The notes beneath the pieces were generated by a model. The model ran no database searches. It saw nothing but the letters and a program-made list of their open reading frames with translations, and was not told where the DNA came from. The position numbers were made by a program, and so were the translations under genes. Below, in pieces: positions 7,627 through 15,905 of a DNA stretch of 34,856 nucleotides (position 1 is the stretch's first letter; the number at the start of each line of letters is the position of its first letter). The stretch covers positions 1 to 34,856 of the forward strand of contig CAYGZC010000195.1 in the NCBI GenBank assembly GCA_964354225.1, read 5' to 3'. This DNA is from CAYGZC01 sp964354225. Lineage in GTDB: Bacteria > Bacteroidota > Ignavibacteria > UBA10030 > SZUA-254.

Positions 7627-7655
7627 AATATATGAAATACTTTCTTGAACTTCAA
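7627..7655 (-). promoter_or_regulatory. Candidate promoter for the PASTA protein-rpe unit
   Basis: On the minus strand TTGAAG (7655-7650), 17 bases, then TATATT (7632-7627). It lies 22 bases before the GTG start at 7604. Its -35 box is separated by only 3 bases from the -35 box of the opposing cdd promoter. Confidence 0.55.
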
Positions 7656-7658
7656 ATC

Positions 7659-7687
7659 TTGCTTCTATCACCCAATTTTTCTATATT
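7659..7687 (+). promoter_or_regulatory. Candidate promoter of the nucleoside salvage operon
   Basis: TTGCTT (7659-7664), 17 bases, then TATATT (7682-7687). Transcription would start near 7694 and give a leader of about 24 bases containing the TAAGG ribosome binding site of cdd. Confidence 0.6.
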
Positions 7688-7717
7688 TTGCCTACTCTCA
7701 TCATTCTAAGGTATTGT

Positions 7718-8125
7718 GTGAATTATAAAAAACTTATTGAAGCAGCACAAAAGGCAAAAGAATATTCTTATTCACCACACTCAAATTTTCGTGTTGGTGC
7801 AGCAATCATCACACAATCGGGGAATATATATACTGGTTGTAATATCGAGAACAGCTCATTCAGTCTTACAATATGTGCGGAACGAACGGCAATCTTCAAG
7901 GCAGTTTCAGATGGACAACGTAAGTTTGCAGCAATCGCAATTGTAACCGATCTGAAAGATCCTATTCCTCCCTGCGGAGCATGCCGTCAAGTGTTGATGG
8001 ATATGGCAGGTGATATCGATGTGATCATTGCTGGGAATAAGGGTGATAACATCGTATATAAACTCAGTAAATTATTACCAATGCCCTTTAACGGGTCTAT
8101 GTTAACTCAAAACATAAAAAAATAA
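7718..8125 (+). CDS. cdd: Cytidine deaminase
   Basis: This zinc enzyme converts cytidine or deoxycytidine to uridine or deoxyuridine. It is 135 residues long, the usual size of the tetrameric bacterial form. The zinc site and catalytic glutamate are seen as C53-A-E55 in TICAERTAIF and C86-x-x-C89 in PPCGACRQVL. The substrate segment TGCNIENSSF (39-48) is also typical. I start at the GTG at 7718, which has TAAGG at good distance; the upstream TTG at 7688 would fall within or next to the promoter. It is the first gene of the salvage operon, and its stop is 1 base from the thymidine kinase start. Confidence 0.95.
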   Translation: MNYKKLIEAAQKAKEYSYSPHSNFRVGAAIITQSGNIYTGCNIENSSFSLTICAERTAIFKAVSDGQRKFAAIAIVTDLKDPIPPCGACRQVLMDMAGDIDVIIAGNKGDNIVYKLSKLLPMPFNGSMLTQNIKK

Positions 8126-8126
8126 T

Positions 8127-8702
8127 ATGGAAGAAGTAAACTTACACAATATGCCGCAAAATACCGGCTGGATTGAAGTCGTATGTGGATGTATGTACAG
8201 TGGTAAAACGGAAGAATTGATACGCCGACTTCGCCGCGCACAAATTGCAAAACAGAAGGTAATGATTTTCAAACCACGTATTGATAATCGTTACAGCAAC
8301 GATCAAATCGTGTCTCACAATGAACAAACTTTAGCATCAATAGTAATTGATAAACCATCCGAAATAATGCCATTGGCTAAAGATGCTCAAGTTGTTGGTA
8401 TCGATGAAGCACAATTTTTTTCTCCTGATCTAGTCTCTGTATGCGAAGAACTCGCTTGCCTGGGAAAGAGAGTGATCGTTGCCGGACTTGATCAAGATTA
8501 TCGGGCAAAGCCATTCGAACCAGTTCCTCAACTTTTAGCATTAGCTGAATACATCACTAAAACTTTGGCAATCTGTATGGTGTGCGGTAATCCTGCTGAT
8601 CGGACTCAAAGGATCACTGAACAACAAGAAAGAGTTGTTGTGGGAGCATGTGGTGTTTATGAGGCTCGCTGCCGAAAATGTTATATACCACCTAAAGAGT
8701 AA
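8127..8702 (+). CDS. tdk: Thymidine kinase (type II, zinc-containing)
   Basis: This enzyme phosphorylates thymidine (and deoxyuridine) with ATP. The 191 residues match the bacterial/eukaryotic TK1-like family. The P-loop GCMYSGKT is at 21-28, the catalytic glutamate is E94 in GIDEAQFF, and the structural zinc site is C150-x-x-C153 with C182-x-x-C185. The ATG at 8127 lacks a clear Shine-Dalgarno and is probably reached by coupling to cdd; a second ATG at 8151 is possible. With cdd it channels imported deoxynucleosides towards dTMP. Confidence 0.95.
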   Translation: MEEVNLHNMPQNTGWIEVVCGCMYSGKTEELIRRLRRAQIAKQKVMIFKPRIDNRYSNDQIVSHNEQTLASIVIDKPSEIMPLAKDAQVVGIDEAQFFSPDLVSVCEELACLGKRVIVAGLDQDYRAKPFEPVPQLLALAEYITKTLAICMVCGNPADRTQRITEQQERVVVGACGVYEARCRKCYIPPKE

Positions 8703-8724
8703 CAACAATTAAAGGGAAAATGTT

Positions 8725-9741
8725 TTGAAAACAATCAATTTCTTTTTATTCCTATATCTTTCTATTTTTGTTTTGAGTTGTGGAAAGAAGACAACACAGG
8801 AACAATCCTCAACGAGTTTAAAAGTTGGACTGGTCTTCGATGTTGGCGGAAGAGGAGATAAATCTTTCAACGATGGCGCTTACCGAGGTCTTGAGCGAGC
8901 TAAAAAAGAATTAAGTATCGATTTTGAGTACATCGAACCAGGACCCGGTGCCGATCGCGAAGCTGCATTACGACAACTTGCCAATCGTGAAAATATAAGT
9001 CTTATTCTTGGCATCGGTTTCATCTTTACCGATGATATAACAAATATTGCTAAAGAATTTCCAAAGAAAAAATTTGCTTGTGTGGATTACACTTATGATT
9101 CGGCGAAAGTTCTTCCAGCTAACCTTGTAGCCCTCAATTTTAAAGAAGAAGAAGGATCATTCCTTGTCGGTGCATTAGCAGCTTTGATCACTAAGACTAA
9201 TGTAATCGGTTTCATTGGTGGGATGCAGTCGCCGCTTATTAAAAAATTTGAAGTTGGATATTTAGCCGGAGCGAAATATATAAATCCGAATTGTGAAGTA
9301 CTTATCGGTTACGCAGGAGTTTCTGGTGATGCATTTAAGAATCCAGGTAAGGGTAAAGAACTTGCATTAGGTCAGTACGCACGAGGTGCAGATATCATAT
9401 ACCATGCATCAGGTGTTACAGGTTTAGGCGTGATTGAAGCTGCACGTGAAAAGCATAAACTTGTTATCGGTGTAGATTCAGATCAATACCACGAAGCGCC
9501 CGGGTACATACTTACGAGTATGACGAAAGTTGTTGACAACTCGGTTTACGAAACCATCAAAGCAGTGAAAGAAGAGAAATTCCATGGCGGTCGCTCTGTT
9601 ATGTTCGATTTAAAATCCAAAGGAATAGATTACGTTTACGATGGGAACAATAAGAACCTCATTCCCGGTAAAATCTACCAGAAAGTTGAGGAGATACGTA
9701 ATAAGATAATTTTTGGCGATATAAAAGTTCCTTCCCAATAA
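8725..9741 (+). CDS. BMP/PnrA-family nucleoside-binding lipoprotein of an ABC transporter
   Basis: A substrate-binding protein of 338 residues. A short signal peptide ends in the lipobox LSC (Cys19), so it is lipid-anchored. The mature part shows BMP-family signatures: VGLVFDVGGRGDKSFNDGAY, the Y-x-x-P-G stretch, and VIGVDSDQY near residue 250. The family (TmpC/PnrA, Med) binds purine or other nucleosides; ribose-type sugars are an alternative. The start is TTG at 8725 with AAGGGA upstream; the nearby ATG at 8720 is out of frame and closes at once. The ATPase and two permeases follow at once, so it is the receptor of that importer. Confidence 0.92.
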   Translation: MKTINFFLFLYLSIFVLSCGKKTTQEQSSTSLKVGLVFDVGGRGDKSFNDGAYRGLERAKKELSIDFEYIEPGPGADREAALRQLANRENISLILGIGFIFTDDITNIAKEFPKKKFACVDYTYDSAKVLPANLVALNFKEEEGSFLVGALAALITKTNVIGFIGGMQSPLIKKFEVGYLAGAKYINPNCEVLIGYAGVSGDAFKNPGKGKELALGQYARGADIIYHASGVTGLGVIEAAREKHKLVIGVDSDQYHEAPGYILTSMTKVVDNSVYETIKAVKEEKFHGGRSVMFDLKSKGIDYVYDGNNKNLIPGKIYQKVEEIRNKIIFGDIKVPSQ

Positions 9742-9759
9742 TTTATTCCTCCTGGTATC

Positions 9760-11265
9760 ATGTTCGCCATTGAAATGAAAAATATCACCAAGCGATTTGG
9801 CAGTGTGAAGGCGAACGATGCAATCAACTTCGTTGTTAAAAAGGGTCAAGTACACGCTCTTGTTGGTGAAAATGGAGCCGGCAAATCAACTTTGATGAAT
9901 ATTCTTTATGGAATGTATGAAGCAGATCAGGGCGATATTATCATCAATGGCAAAACAGAAGCGATCCATTCTCCTGCAAAAGCGATATCACTCGGTATTG
10001 GGATGGTGCATCAACATTTTATGCTTGTTCCGCCTTTAACAGTCACCGAAAATATTATTCTTGGAAGTGAGCCTGTTTCCAAATTCAAGGTACTCGATTT
10101 AAAACGGGCAGAATTAATAATCGATAAACTTTCTAAAAAATATTCTCTTAAGATCGATCCGCAGCAAAAAGTTGATACTCTCTCAGTTGGACTTCAACAA
10201 CGTGTAGAAATCTTGAAGGTTCTTTATCGTAATGCAGAGATTCTTATTCTTGATGAACCAACTCCAGTCTTAACACCGCAGGAGGTTGAAGAATTATTTA
10301 TCACACTTAAAAACCTGAAAGCACAAGGTAAGACTGTCATTCTCATTACGCATAAATTAAACGAAGTGATGTCGATTAGCGATACAGTGACGGTTTTACG
10401 ACATGGTAAATTCATTGCTCAAGTTGAGACAAAGTTAACAACTAAAGAAGAACTTGCACGTCTTATGGTTGGAAGAGAAATTGAATCGCTGTCAATGAAA
10501 ACTCAATCAAAACAAAATGAATCAGAATTAATCATTGAAGGTCTCTCTGTACTCAATGATCGCCAGCTTCCTGCGCTTCGGAATGTTTCTTTTTCAATTT
10601 TCAAAGGAGAAATTCTAGGTATTGCTGCTATTGAGGGAAATGGTCAATCTGAGCTGGTTGAAGTACTCACAGGTCTTAGGAAACAAACATCCGGTAAGAT
10701 TTTTATTAATGGTGTTGAAACTCACCAGTCATCTTTAAAAAATAAAATATCTCATATCCCTGAAGATCGTTTAAAACGTGCACTAGTGCTCGACTTTAAA
10801 CTCAGTGATAATTTAATTCTTGGCAGACAATGGGATAATAGATTTAAAAAAAATATTTTCCTATCGAAGACACGAATAGATAAGTTTGCCGATGAACTAA
10901 TCAAAATATATGATATCCGTCCCCCAAATAAGAATCAATCATCGAGAAGTTTTTCAGGTGGAAATCAACAAAAGTCAGTTGTAGCACGAGAGATGTCAAA
11001 AAATACATCAGTAATCGTTGCCAGCCAACCAACGAGGGGTTTGGATATTGGTGCAACAAAATTCGTCCAAAATACTTTGCTCATTGAACGAGATAAAGGA
11101 AACGCCATCCTTCTTGTGACATCGGATTTAGAGGAATTATTAAAGATCGCTGATCGCATAGCGGTGATGTATGAAGGTGAGATAATTGTAATTTTAAATG
11201 CGAATCAAACATCAGAGAAAGAACTTGGTCAATACATGACTGGTGCTAAAAAGAAAACAGCATAA
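9760..11265 (+). CDS. ABC transporter ATP-binding protein, nucleoside type (two NBDs)
   Basis: A duplicated ATPase of 501 residues, the YufO/NupO-RbsA type. NBD1 has an intact Walker A (GENGAGKST, 36-44), signature LSVGLQQR and Walker B ILILDEPT. NBD2 has a degenerate Walker A (EGNGQSE instead of G-x-GKS/T), a good signature FSGGNQQK, and VASQPTRGLD in place of a Walker B with glutamate. One active and one silent site is usual for this subfamily. It powers the importer formed with the two following permeases and the upstream lipoprotein. The ATG at 9760 is 18 bases after the lipoprotein stop. Confidence 0.93.
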   Translation: MFAIEMKNITKRFGSVKANDAINFVVKKGQVHALVGENGAGKSTLMNILYGMYEADQGDIIINGKTEAIHSPAKAISLGIGMVHQHFMLVPPLTVTENIILGSEPVSKFKVLDLKRAELIIDKLSKKYSLKIDPQQKVDTLSVGLQQRVEILKVLYRNAEILILDEPTPVLTPQEVEELFITLKNLKAQGKTVILITHKLNEVMSISDTVTVLRHGKFIAQVETKLTTKEELARLMVGREIESLSMKTQSKQNESELIIEGLSVLNDRQLPALRNVSFSIFKGEILGIAAIEGNGQSELVEVLTGLRKQTSGKIFINGVETHQSSLKNKISHIPEDRLKRALVLDFKLSDNLILGRQWDNRFKKNIFLSKTRIDKFADELIKIYDIRPPNKNQSSRSFSGGNQQKSVVAREMSKNTSVIVASQPTRGLDIGATKFVQNTLLIERDKGNAILLVTSDLEELLKIADRIAVMYEGEIIVILNANQTSEKELGQYMTGAKKKTA

Positions 11266-11279
11266 GAACTGATCAAACT

Positions 11280-12350
11280 GTGACCCGTTTGCGAAATATA
11301 TTGTATCATCTTATTGGACCGGCACTTGCGCTGATTTTCTCTTTCATCATCGGAGGAATATTCATCATGATTATTGGAAAAGATCCAATTCTTGTCTACA
11401 GTCGCTTCTTCTCTGAAACACTCGGAAGTTCATATGGCATAGGTCAAATATTATTCAAAGCCACACCGCTCATCTTCACCGGACTTTCTGCAGCTATAAG
11501 TTTTCGTGCAGGATTATTTAACGTTGGTGCCGAAGGGCAATTGCTAATTGGTTCTTTTTGTACCGCATTTGTTGGTTTCACATTTTATACCCTTCCATCT
11601 TTTTTGCTTATTCCGTTTTGTCTTTTAGCTGGAATTATTGGAGGTGCAATCTGGGGAGCAATTCCTGGAGTGTTGAAATCAAAATTCGGTGCGCATGAGG
11701 TTATCAATACTATAATGATGAATTTTATTGCCGCTGGTTTAGTAAGTTACTTGGTAATAAATATTTATTCTGTGCCTGCTACGGTTCATACACCTGATAT
11801 TTCTGTGTCTGCCCAATTGATGCGTCTCGATATTTTGTATGAACCATTTCGCGGTTCTCCTGTGAATGTTAGTATTTTACTCGCACTACTGTGTTGTTTA
11901 ATTGTGTATATACTTCTCTGGAAAACTCGCTTGGGATATGAATTACGTGCCCTCGGACTAAGTATCACCGCAGCGGAGTATGGTGGAATAAATAAATCCT
12001 CCCGTACTATAATCGCACTTACATTGGCAGGCGGTCTTGCCGGACTTGTCGGAAGTAATTTTGTTCTTGGCTATAAACATTATTTCGAGCTTGGATTTTC
12101 TGAAGGCATAGGATTTATTGGAATCGCCGTAGCATTGCTTGCTAAAAATAATCCAATCGGTATAATCTTTACATCCTTATTCTTCGGTCTCATTGAATAT
12201 GGCAGCTTAGCAATTAATACTATGGTTCCAAAAGAACTTTCAAATATCCTCCAGGCAATTGTTATTATTTTAATGATAGGTATTACAAAAATAATCAGCC
12301 GGTGGATTTCCAACCTTCAAATTAAAACTGTGGTCAACGAGGATGTCTGA
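11280..12350 (+). CDS. ABC transporter permease, nucleoside type (first subunit)
   Basis: An integral membrane protein of 356 residues and the BPD_transp_2 (branched-chain/ribose/nucleoside) type, related to NupP/YufP. Several hydrophobic helices are visible, with the family segments GLSAAISFRAGLFNVGAEGQ and GFIGIAVALLAKNNP. The GTG at 11280 follows the ATPase gene by 14 bases and has no clear Shine-Dalgarno. Its last codons overlap the next permease by 8 bases (ATGTCTGA), a sign of translational coupling. It pairs with the next protein to form the channel. Confidence 0.92.
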   Translation: MTRLRNILYHLIGPALALIFSFIIGGIFIMIIGKDPILVYSRFFSETLGSSYGIGQILFKATPLIFTGLSAAISFRAGLFNVGAEGQLLIGSFCTAFVGFTFYTLPSFLLIPFCLLAGIIGGAIWGAIPGVLKSKFGAHEVINTIMMNFIAAGLVSYLVINIYSVPATVHTPDISVSAQLMRLDILYEPFRGSPVNVSILLALLCCLIVYILLWKTRLGYELRALGLSITAAEYGGINKSSRTIIALTLAGGLAGLVGSNFVLGYKHYFELGFSEGIGFIGIAVALLAKNNPIGIIFTSLFFGLIEYGSLAINTMVPKELSNILQAIVIILMIGITKIISRWISNLQIKTVVNEDV

Positions 12351-13242
12351 TTCTTTATTAAGTTTTGCATTTCTGGTTCAGACACTGCGTATATCGGTGC
12401 CATATGCTTTACCCGCTTTAGGTGCGACATTTAGTGAACGCGGCGGTGTCGTCAATATTGCACTGGAAGGAATTCTTCTCATAGGTGCTTTTGCATCCAC
12501 AGTCGGAACATTTTATACCAATGATCCTTTAATAGGAATATTGTGCGGCATTAGTGCGGGGTTGTTAACCGCACTTTTACACAGTATCATTTCAGTTATA
12601 CTTAAAGCTGATCAAATAATAAGCGGAATAGCGATCAATCTTTTTGCAATTGGCATTACAAAATTTTCGTGTCAGTTAATTTTCAATAGCTCAAGCAATT
12701 CGGCTCGAATCGTTGGTTTGGAACATTGGAATATTTTTCCTGATATACCTCTGTTGAACAATCCTTTTATTATTGGGACTGTCTTATTGATTTTTATTGC
12801 AAACTTTTTATTATTTAAAACACGGTTTGGTTTACGTTTACGTGCAGTCGGAGAACATCCGAAAGCTGCAGAAACAGTTGGTGTATCAGTAAGTACGATG
12901 AGACACGCTGGTGTACTCATAAGTGGCGCATTAACCGGACTCGGTGGAGCGTGGTTGGCACTCGATCAACATAGCTTTACCGATGGTATGTCGGCTGGTA
13001 GGGGTTTTATCGCACTCGCAGCAATGATAATAGGAAAATGGAAACCAGCCGGAGTTGCGGCAGCGTGCGTTTTGTTCGGATTCGCTGAGAGTTTGTCGAT
13101 TCATCTTCAGGGCAGTACATCGGTAGCACAATTTATCCAGATGATTCCATATGTTGCCACGATGATTGTTCTTTCAGGATTCATAGGCCGCGCAACTCCC
13201 CCCGCTGCTGATGGTATACCATATGAAAAAGAAAAAAATTAA
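12343..13242 (+). CDS. ABC transporter permease, nucleoside type (second subunit)
   Basis: A multi-spanning permease of 299 residues, NupQ/YufQ-like. The conserved entry FSERGGVVNIALEGILLIGAF (read as separate pieces FSERGG and NIALEG) and the loop RAVGEHPKAAETVGVSV are typical of this subfamily. It starts inside the last codons of the preceding permease; GAGG directly precedes the ATG. Together the two permeases, the double ATPase and the lipoprotein make a complete nucleoside importer in the inner membrane. Confidence 0.92.
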   Translation: MSDSLLSFAFLVQTLRISVPYALPALGATFSERGGVVNIALEGILLIGAFASTVGTFYTNDPLIGILCGISAGLLTALLHSIISVILKADQIISGIAINLFAIGITKFSCQLIFNSSSNSARIVGLEHWNIFPDIPLLNNPFIIGTVLLIFIANFLLFKTRFGLRLRAVGEHPKAAETVGVSVSTMRHAGVLISGALTGLGGAWLALDQHSFTDGMSAGRGFIALAAMIIGKWKPAGVAAACVLFGFAESLSIHLQGSTSVAQFIQMIPYVATMIVLSGFIGRATPPAADGIPYEKEKN

Positions 13243-13260
13243 CGGATTTCGAAAATCAAG

Positions 13261-14070
13261 ATGATAAATACGATAAACTCGAAGGTAAAAAAATCGGTTA
13301 GTTTTATCCGATCCAAAACATCGCTTCGCCCAAAAATTGCTGTTATTCTTGGATCAGGCTTGGGAGACTTTGCAGATACAATTAGTGATAAAATAGTGAT
13401 TGATACTTCTATTATTCCAAATTATCCACGTTCAACTGTTGAAGGACATCGAGGTAATCTGATCTTTGGCAAACTGCATCGCGTTTCGATTCTTGCATTT
13501 CAGGGCAGAGTTCATTTATACGAGACAGGTGAACTTGAAACAATCCTGTATCCCGTGCGTGTTGCCCACGCACTTAAAATAAAAACATTGATGGTAACAA
13601 ATGCTGCTGGTGGTTGTAATCCACTATTTAAACCGGGTGATTTAATGATTATTACCGACCAAATCAATTTAACGTTCGAAAATCCCCTCACAACTCACCG
13701 GCGATCCACAGCCAATAATGAACTGTATGATAAAAATATTCAACAATTGATCAAGGATGTAGCGCGAGATAAAAATATTCCTACTACTGAAGGAATTTAT
13801 TGTGGAATAAAAGGTCCAAGTTATGAAACTGCCGCTGAGGTCAAAATGATACGATGGTTTGGCGCTGACGCAGTTGGAATGTCGACTGTAAATGAAGTCT
13901 CTTTTGCTAAGGCATTGGGAATGCATGTCGCTGGTCTATCTTGTATCACCAATCTCTCGACGGGCATACTCGATCAAAAATTATCGCATCAGGAAGTGAC
14001 GGATATAGCGAACATGGTTAAAGATTCTTTTGGAGATCTGTTACAAGGAATAATCCAAAAGATTGGATAA
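13261..14070 (+). CDS. punA: Purine-nucleoside phosphorylase (trimeric, PNP-II type)
   Basis: This enzyme splits inosine or guanosine with phosphate to the base and ribose 1-phosphate. The 269 residues show the low-molecular-mass PNP signatures: phosphate loop GSGLG (31-35), VEGHRG with H63, QGRVHLYE (81-88), VTNAAGG (112-118), the purine-site glutamate in GPSYETAAEV, GMSTVNEV, and an asparagine in CITNLSTG. It ends the uptake operon, so imported purine nucleosides would be split here and the bases passed to salvage transferases such as apt. The ATG is 18 bases after the permease stop with only a weak ribosome binding site. Confidence 0.94.
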   Translation: MINTINSKVKKSVSFIRSKTSLRPKIAVILGSGLGDFADTISDKIVIDTSIIPNYPRSTVEGHRGNLIFGKLHRVSILAFQGRVHLYETGELETILYPVRVAHALKIKTLMVTNAAGGCNPLFKPGDLMIITDQINLTFENPLTTHRRSTANNELYDKNIQQLIKDVARDKNIPTTEGIYCGIKGPSYETAAEVKMIRWFGADAVGMSTVNEVSFAKALGMHVAGLSCITNLSTGILDQKLSHQEVTDIANMVKDSFGDLLQGIIQKIG

Positions 14071-14093
14071 GACCGAAACTATAATACGACGGC

Positions 14094-14122
14094 TTGCTTC
14101 TATAATAATGAAAGATTATATT
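14094..14122 (+). promoter_or_regulatory. Candidate promoter of bshC
   Basis: TTGCTT (14094-14099), 17 bases, then TATATT (14117-14122). It has the same hexamers and spacing as the cdd promoter. Transcription would start near 14129 and leave a leader of about 23 bases, so bshC is probably transcribed separately from the salvage operon. Confidence 0.5.
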
Positions 14123-14151
14123 TTAAAAAATATCATGTCGCAAATTAAAAA

Positions 14152-15801
14152 ATGAATACTACTAATTGGATTAATATCGTTGACCTACCACGCTACGAGG
14201 GTGGATTTACTCAACTGTACAGAGATTATATAAATGATTTTCAAAAGGTGCAGCGTTTCTTCGAGATCGATTTCCATGACCTCGAATCTTTAAAAAAATA
14301 TGCACACCGCTTAGAACAGCGGTTCCGCCATCGCGAAACTTTAGTTGAAGTATTATTGGAACAAAACCAACAATATGGCGTTGGTAGCGTTTCACTGGAT
14401 AATATCCGCTTACTTGCAAACGATAAAACATTTGCAGTCGTTACAGGTCAGCAAGTTGGTATGTTCAGCGGACCGCTCTATACAATCTATAAAACCATAA
14501 CAACAATAAAGCTTGCTAAAAAACTCTCTTCAATTTATCCGGAGTATAAATTCGTCCCAATATTCTGGCTGGAAGGCGAAGATCATGATTTTGAGGAAGT
14601 GAACAAGGTTGGATTGCTCAATTCTGATCACACGGTGACAACAGTCGATTACTTAGTTAACGGCAAACAATCGGCGAAAAATATGGGTCCAGTTGGTGAA
14701 ATTATTTTTGATGATTCGATTGACACATTTTATTCTAATCTCTTAAAAACATTAGGAAGTTCAGAATTCAGACAACCGCTTATTGAATTACTGAGCAGTG
14801 CTTACAGACCGGGTGTAACCATCAATCATGCTTTTGCATCGCTGATGAATAAATTTTTCGATGGTGAGGGATTAGTATTCATTTCATCGAACGACAAACG
14901 GTTTAAACAGCTTCTTTCACCAATCTTTCAAAAAGAGTTATCAGAATATCCACGTGTATCTCAATTAATCATCCAGCGAAGCGCTGAACTCGAAGAAGAT
15001 TACCATGCTCAAATAAAAACAAAGGCACTTAATCTTTTCTACTTCTTTAAAGGTGGTCGTTATTTCATTGAACCCCGTGAGAATGATTTTAGTCTGAGGG
15101 GAACACGGCACTTCATTCCGAAAGAGGAGCTACTCCGCATAGCTGTGGAAAATCCGGAGCTTCTTAGTCCCAATGTCGCACTTCGCCCTATATGCCAGGA
15201 TACAATTCTACCTACGCTTGTTTATGTTGCCGGACCATCCGAGATCGCGTATTATGCACAACTTAAAAAAGTTTATCAGTGCTTTGAGCTAACAATGCCG
15301 ATGATATATCCACGCGCAACTGTCACACTGACTGAAGAAAAACTTGAGCGAATGATAGATAAATATCAGCTTGATTTTGTTGAGCTTTTTGGAGATGTTG
15401 AAAAAGTAAATCGTAAGGTAATCGATTTAGTATCAGAAGTAAATATTGATGAAATGTTCAATGAAGCATCCAGGCGAATCGAAGATTTAACCAATGAGAT
15501 GAAGTTCGGTATTAACTATATCGATACGACACTCATGGGTGCCCTTGCGAATACTCGAATGAAAATTGAACAACAAGTATTTTTGTTAAAAGATAAAGTC
15601 GCAGAAGCACAAAAGCGAAAATATGATATTGCTTTAAGGCAAATTGCAAAGGTAACAAATTTCATTGTTCCGAATAAAAACTTCCAGGAACGGGAGTTAA
15701 GTATAGTACATTTCATGAATAAACATGGTCTTGACTTTATACGAAATCTTTCTGCTGAAATTGGAATTGACCAATTTAAGCATCAAATAATACGATTATA
15801 A
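14152..15801 (+). CDS. bshC: Bacillithiol biosynthesis cysteine-adding enzyme BshC
   Basis: BshC attaches cysteine to glucosaminyl-malate in the last step of bacillithiol synthesis, the low-molecular-weight thiol of Firmicutes, Bacteroidota and relatives. The 549 residues match the family length. Seen are the nucleotide-binding-like motif VTGQQVGMFSGPLYTIYK, the segment WLEGEDHDFEEVN, RPICQDTILPTLVYVAGPSE, and a long C-terminal coiled coil (MFNEASRRIEDL ... DKVAEAQKRK) used for dimerisation in the known structure. bshA and bshB are not in the window. The ATG has no strong ribosome binding site; a nearby ATG at 14134 closes at once. Confidence 0.93.
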   Translation: MNTTNWINIVDLPRYEGGFTQLYRDYINDFQKVQRFFEIDFHDLESLKKYAHRLEQRFRHRETLVEVLLEQNQQYGVGSVSLDNIRLLANDKTFAVVTGQQVGMFSGPLYTIYKTITTIKLAKKLSSIYPEYKFVPIFWLEGEDHDFEEVNKVGLLNSDHTVTTVDYLVNGKQSAKNMGPVGEIIFDDSIDTFYSNLLKTLGSSEFRQPLIELLSSAYRPGVTINHAFASLMNKFFDGEGLVFISSNDKRFKQLLSPIFQKELSEYPRVSQLIIQRSAELEEDYHAQIKTKALNLFYFFKGGRYFIEPRENDFSLRGTRHFIPKEELLRIAVENPELLSPNVALRPICQDTILPTLVYVAGPSEIAYYAQLKKVYQCFELTMPMIYPRATVTLTEEKLERMIDKYQLDFVELFGDVEKVNRKVIDLVSEVNIDEMFNEASRRIEDLTNEMKFGINYIDTTLMGALANTRMKIEQQVFLLKDKVAEAQKRKYDIALRQIAKVTNFIVPNKNFQERELSIVHFMNKHGLDFIRNLSAEIGIDQFKHQIIRL

Positions 15802-15905
15802 ATTATTTGAATATTATCAAATTGTCACGTCAACCAACCCGATCCGAAATCGTTTAATACAATAATATTATTTTTCATAAGCATCAAACAAAAGAGGGTG
15901 CATCT

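Noticed and set aside
15802..15905. Promoter or terminator between bshC and the decayed gene
   Set aside because: No hexamer pair with 17-base spacing and no GC stem with a T-run was found; only the AGAGGG ribosome binding site before 15906 is clear.
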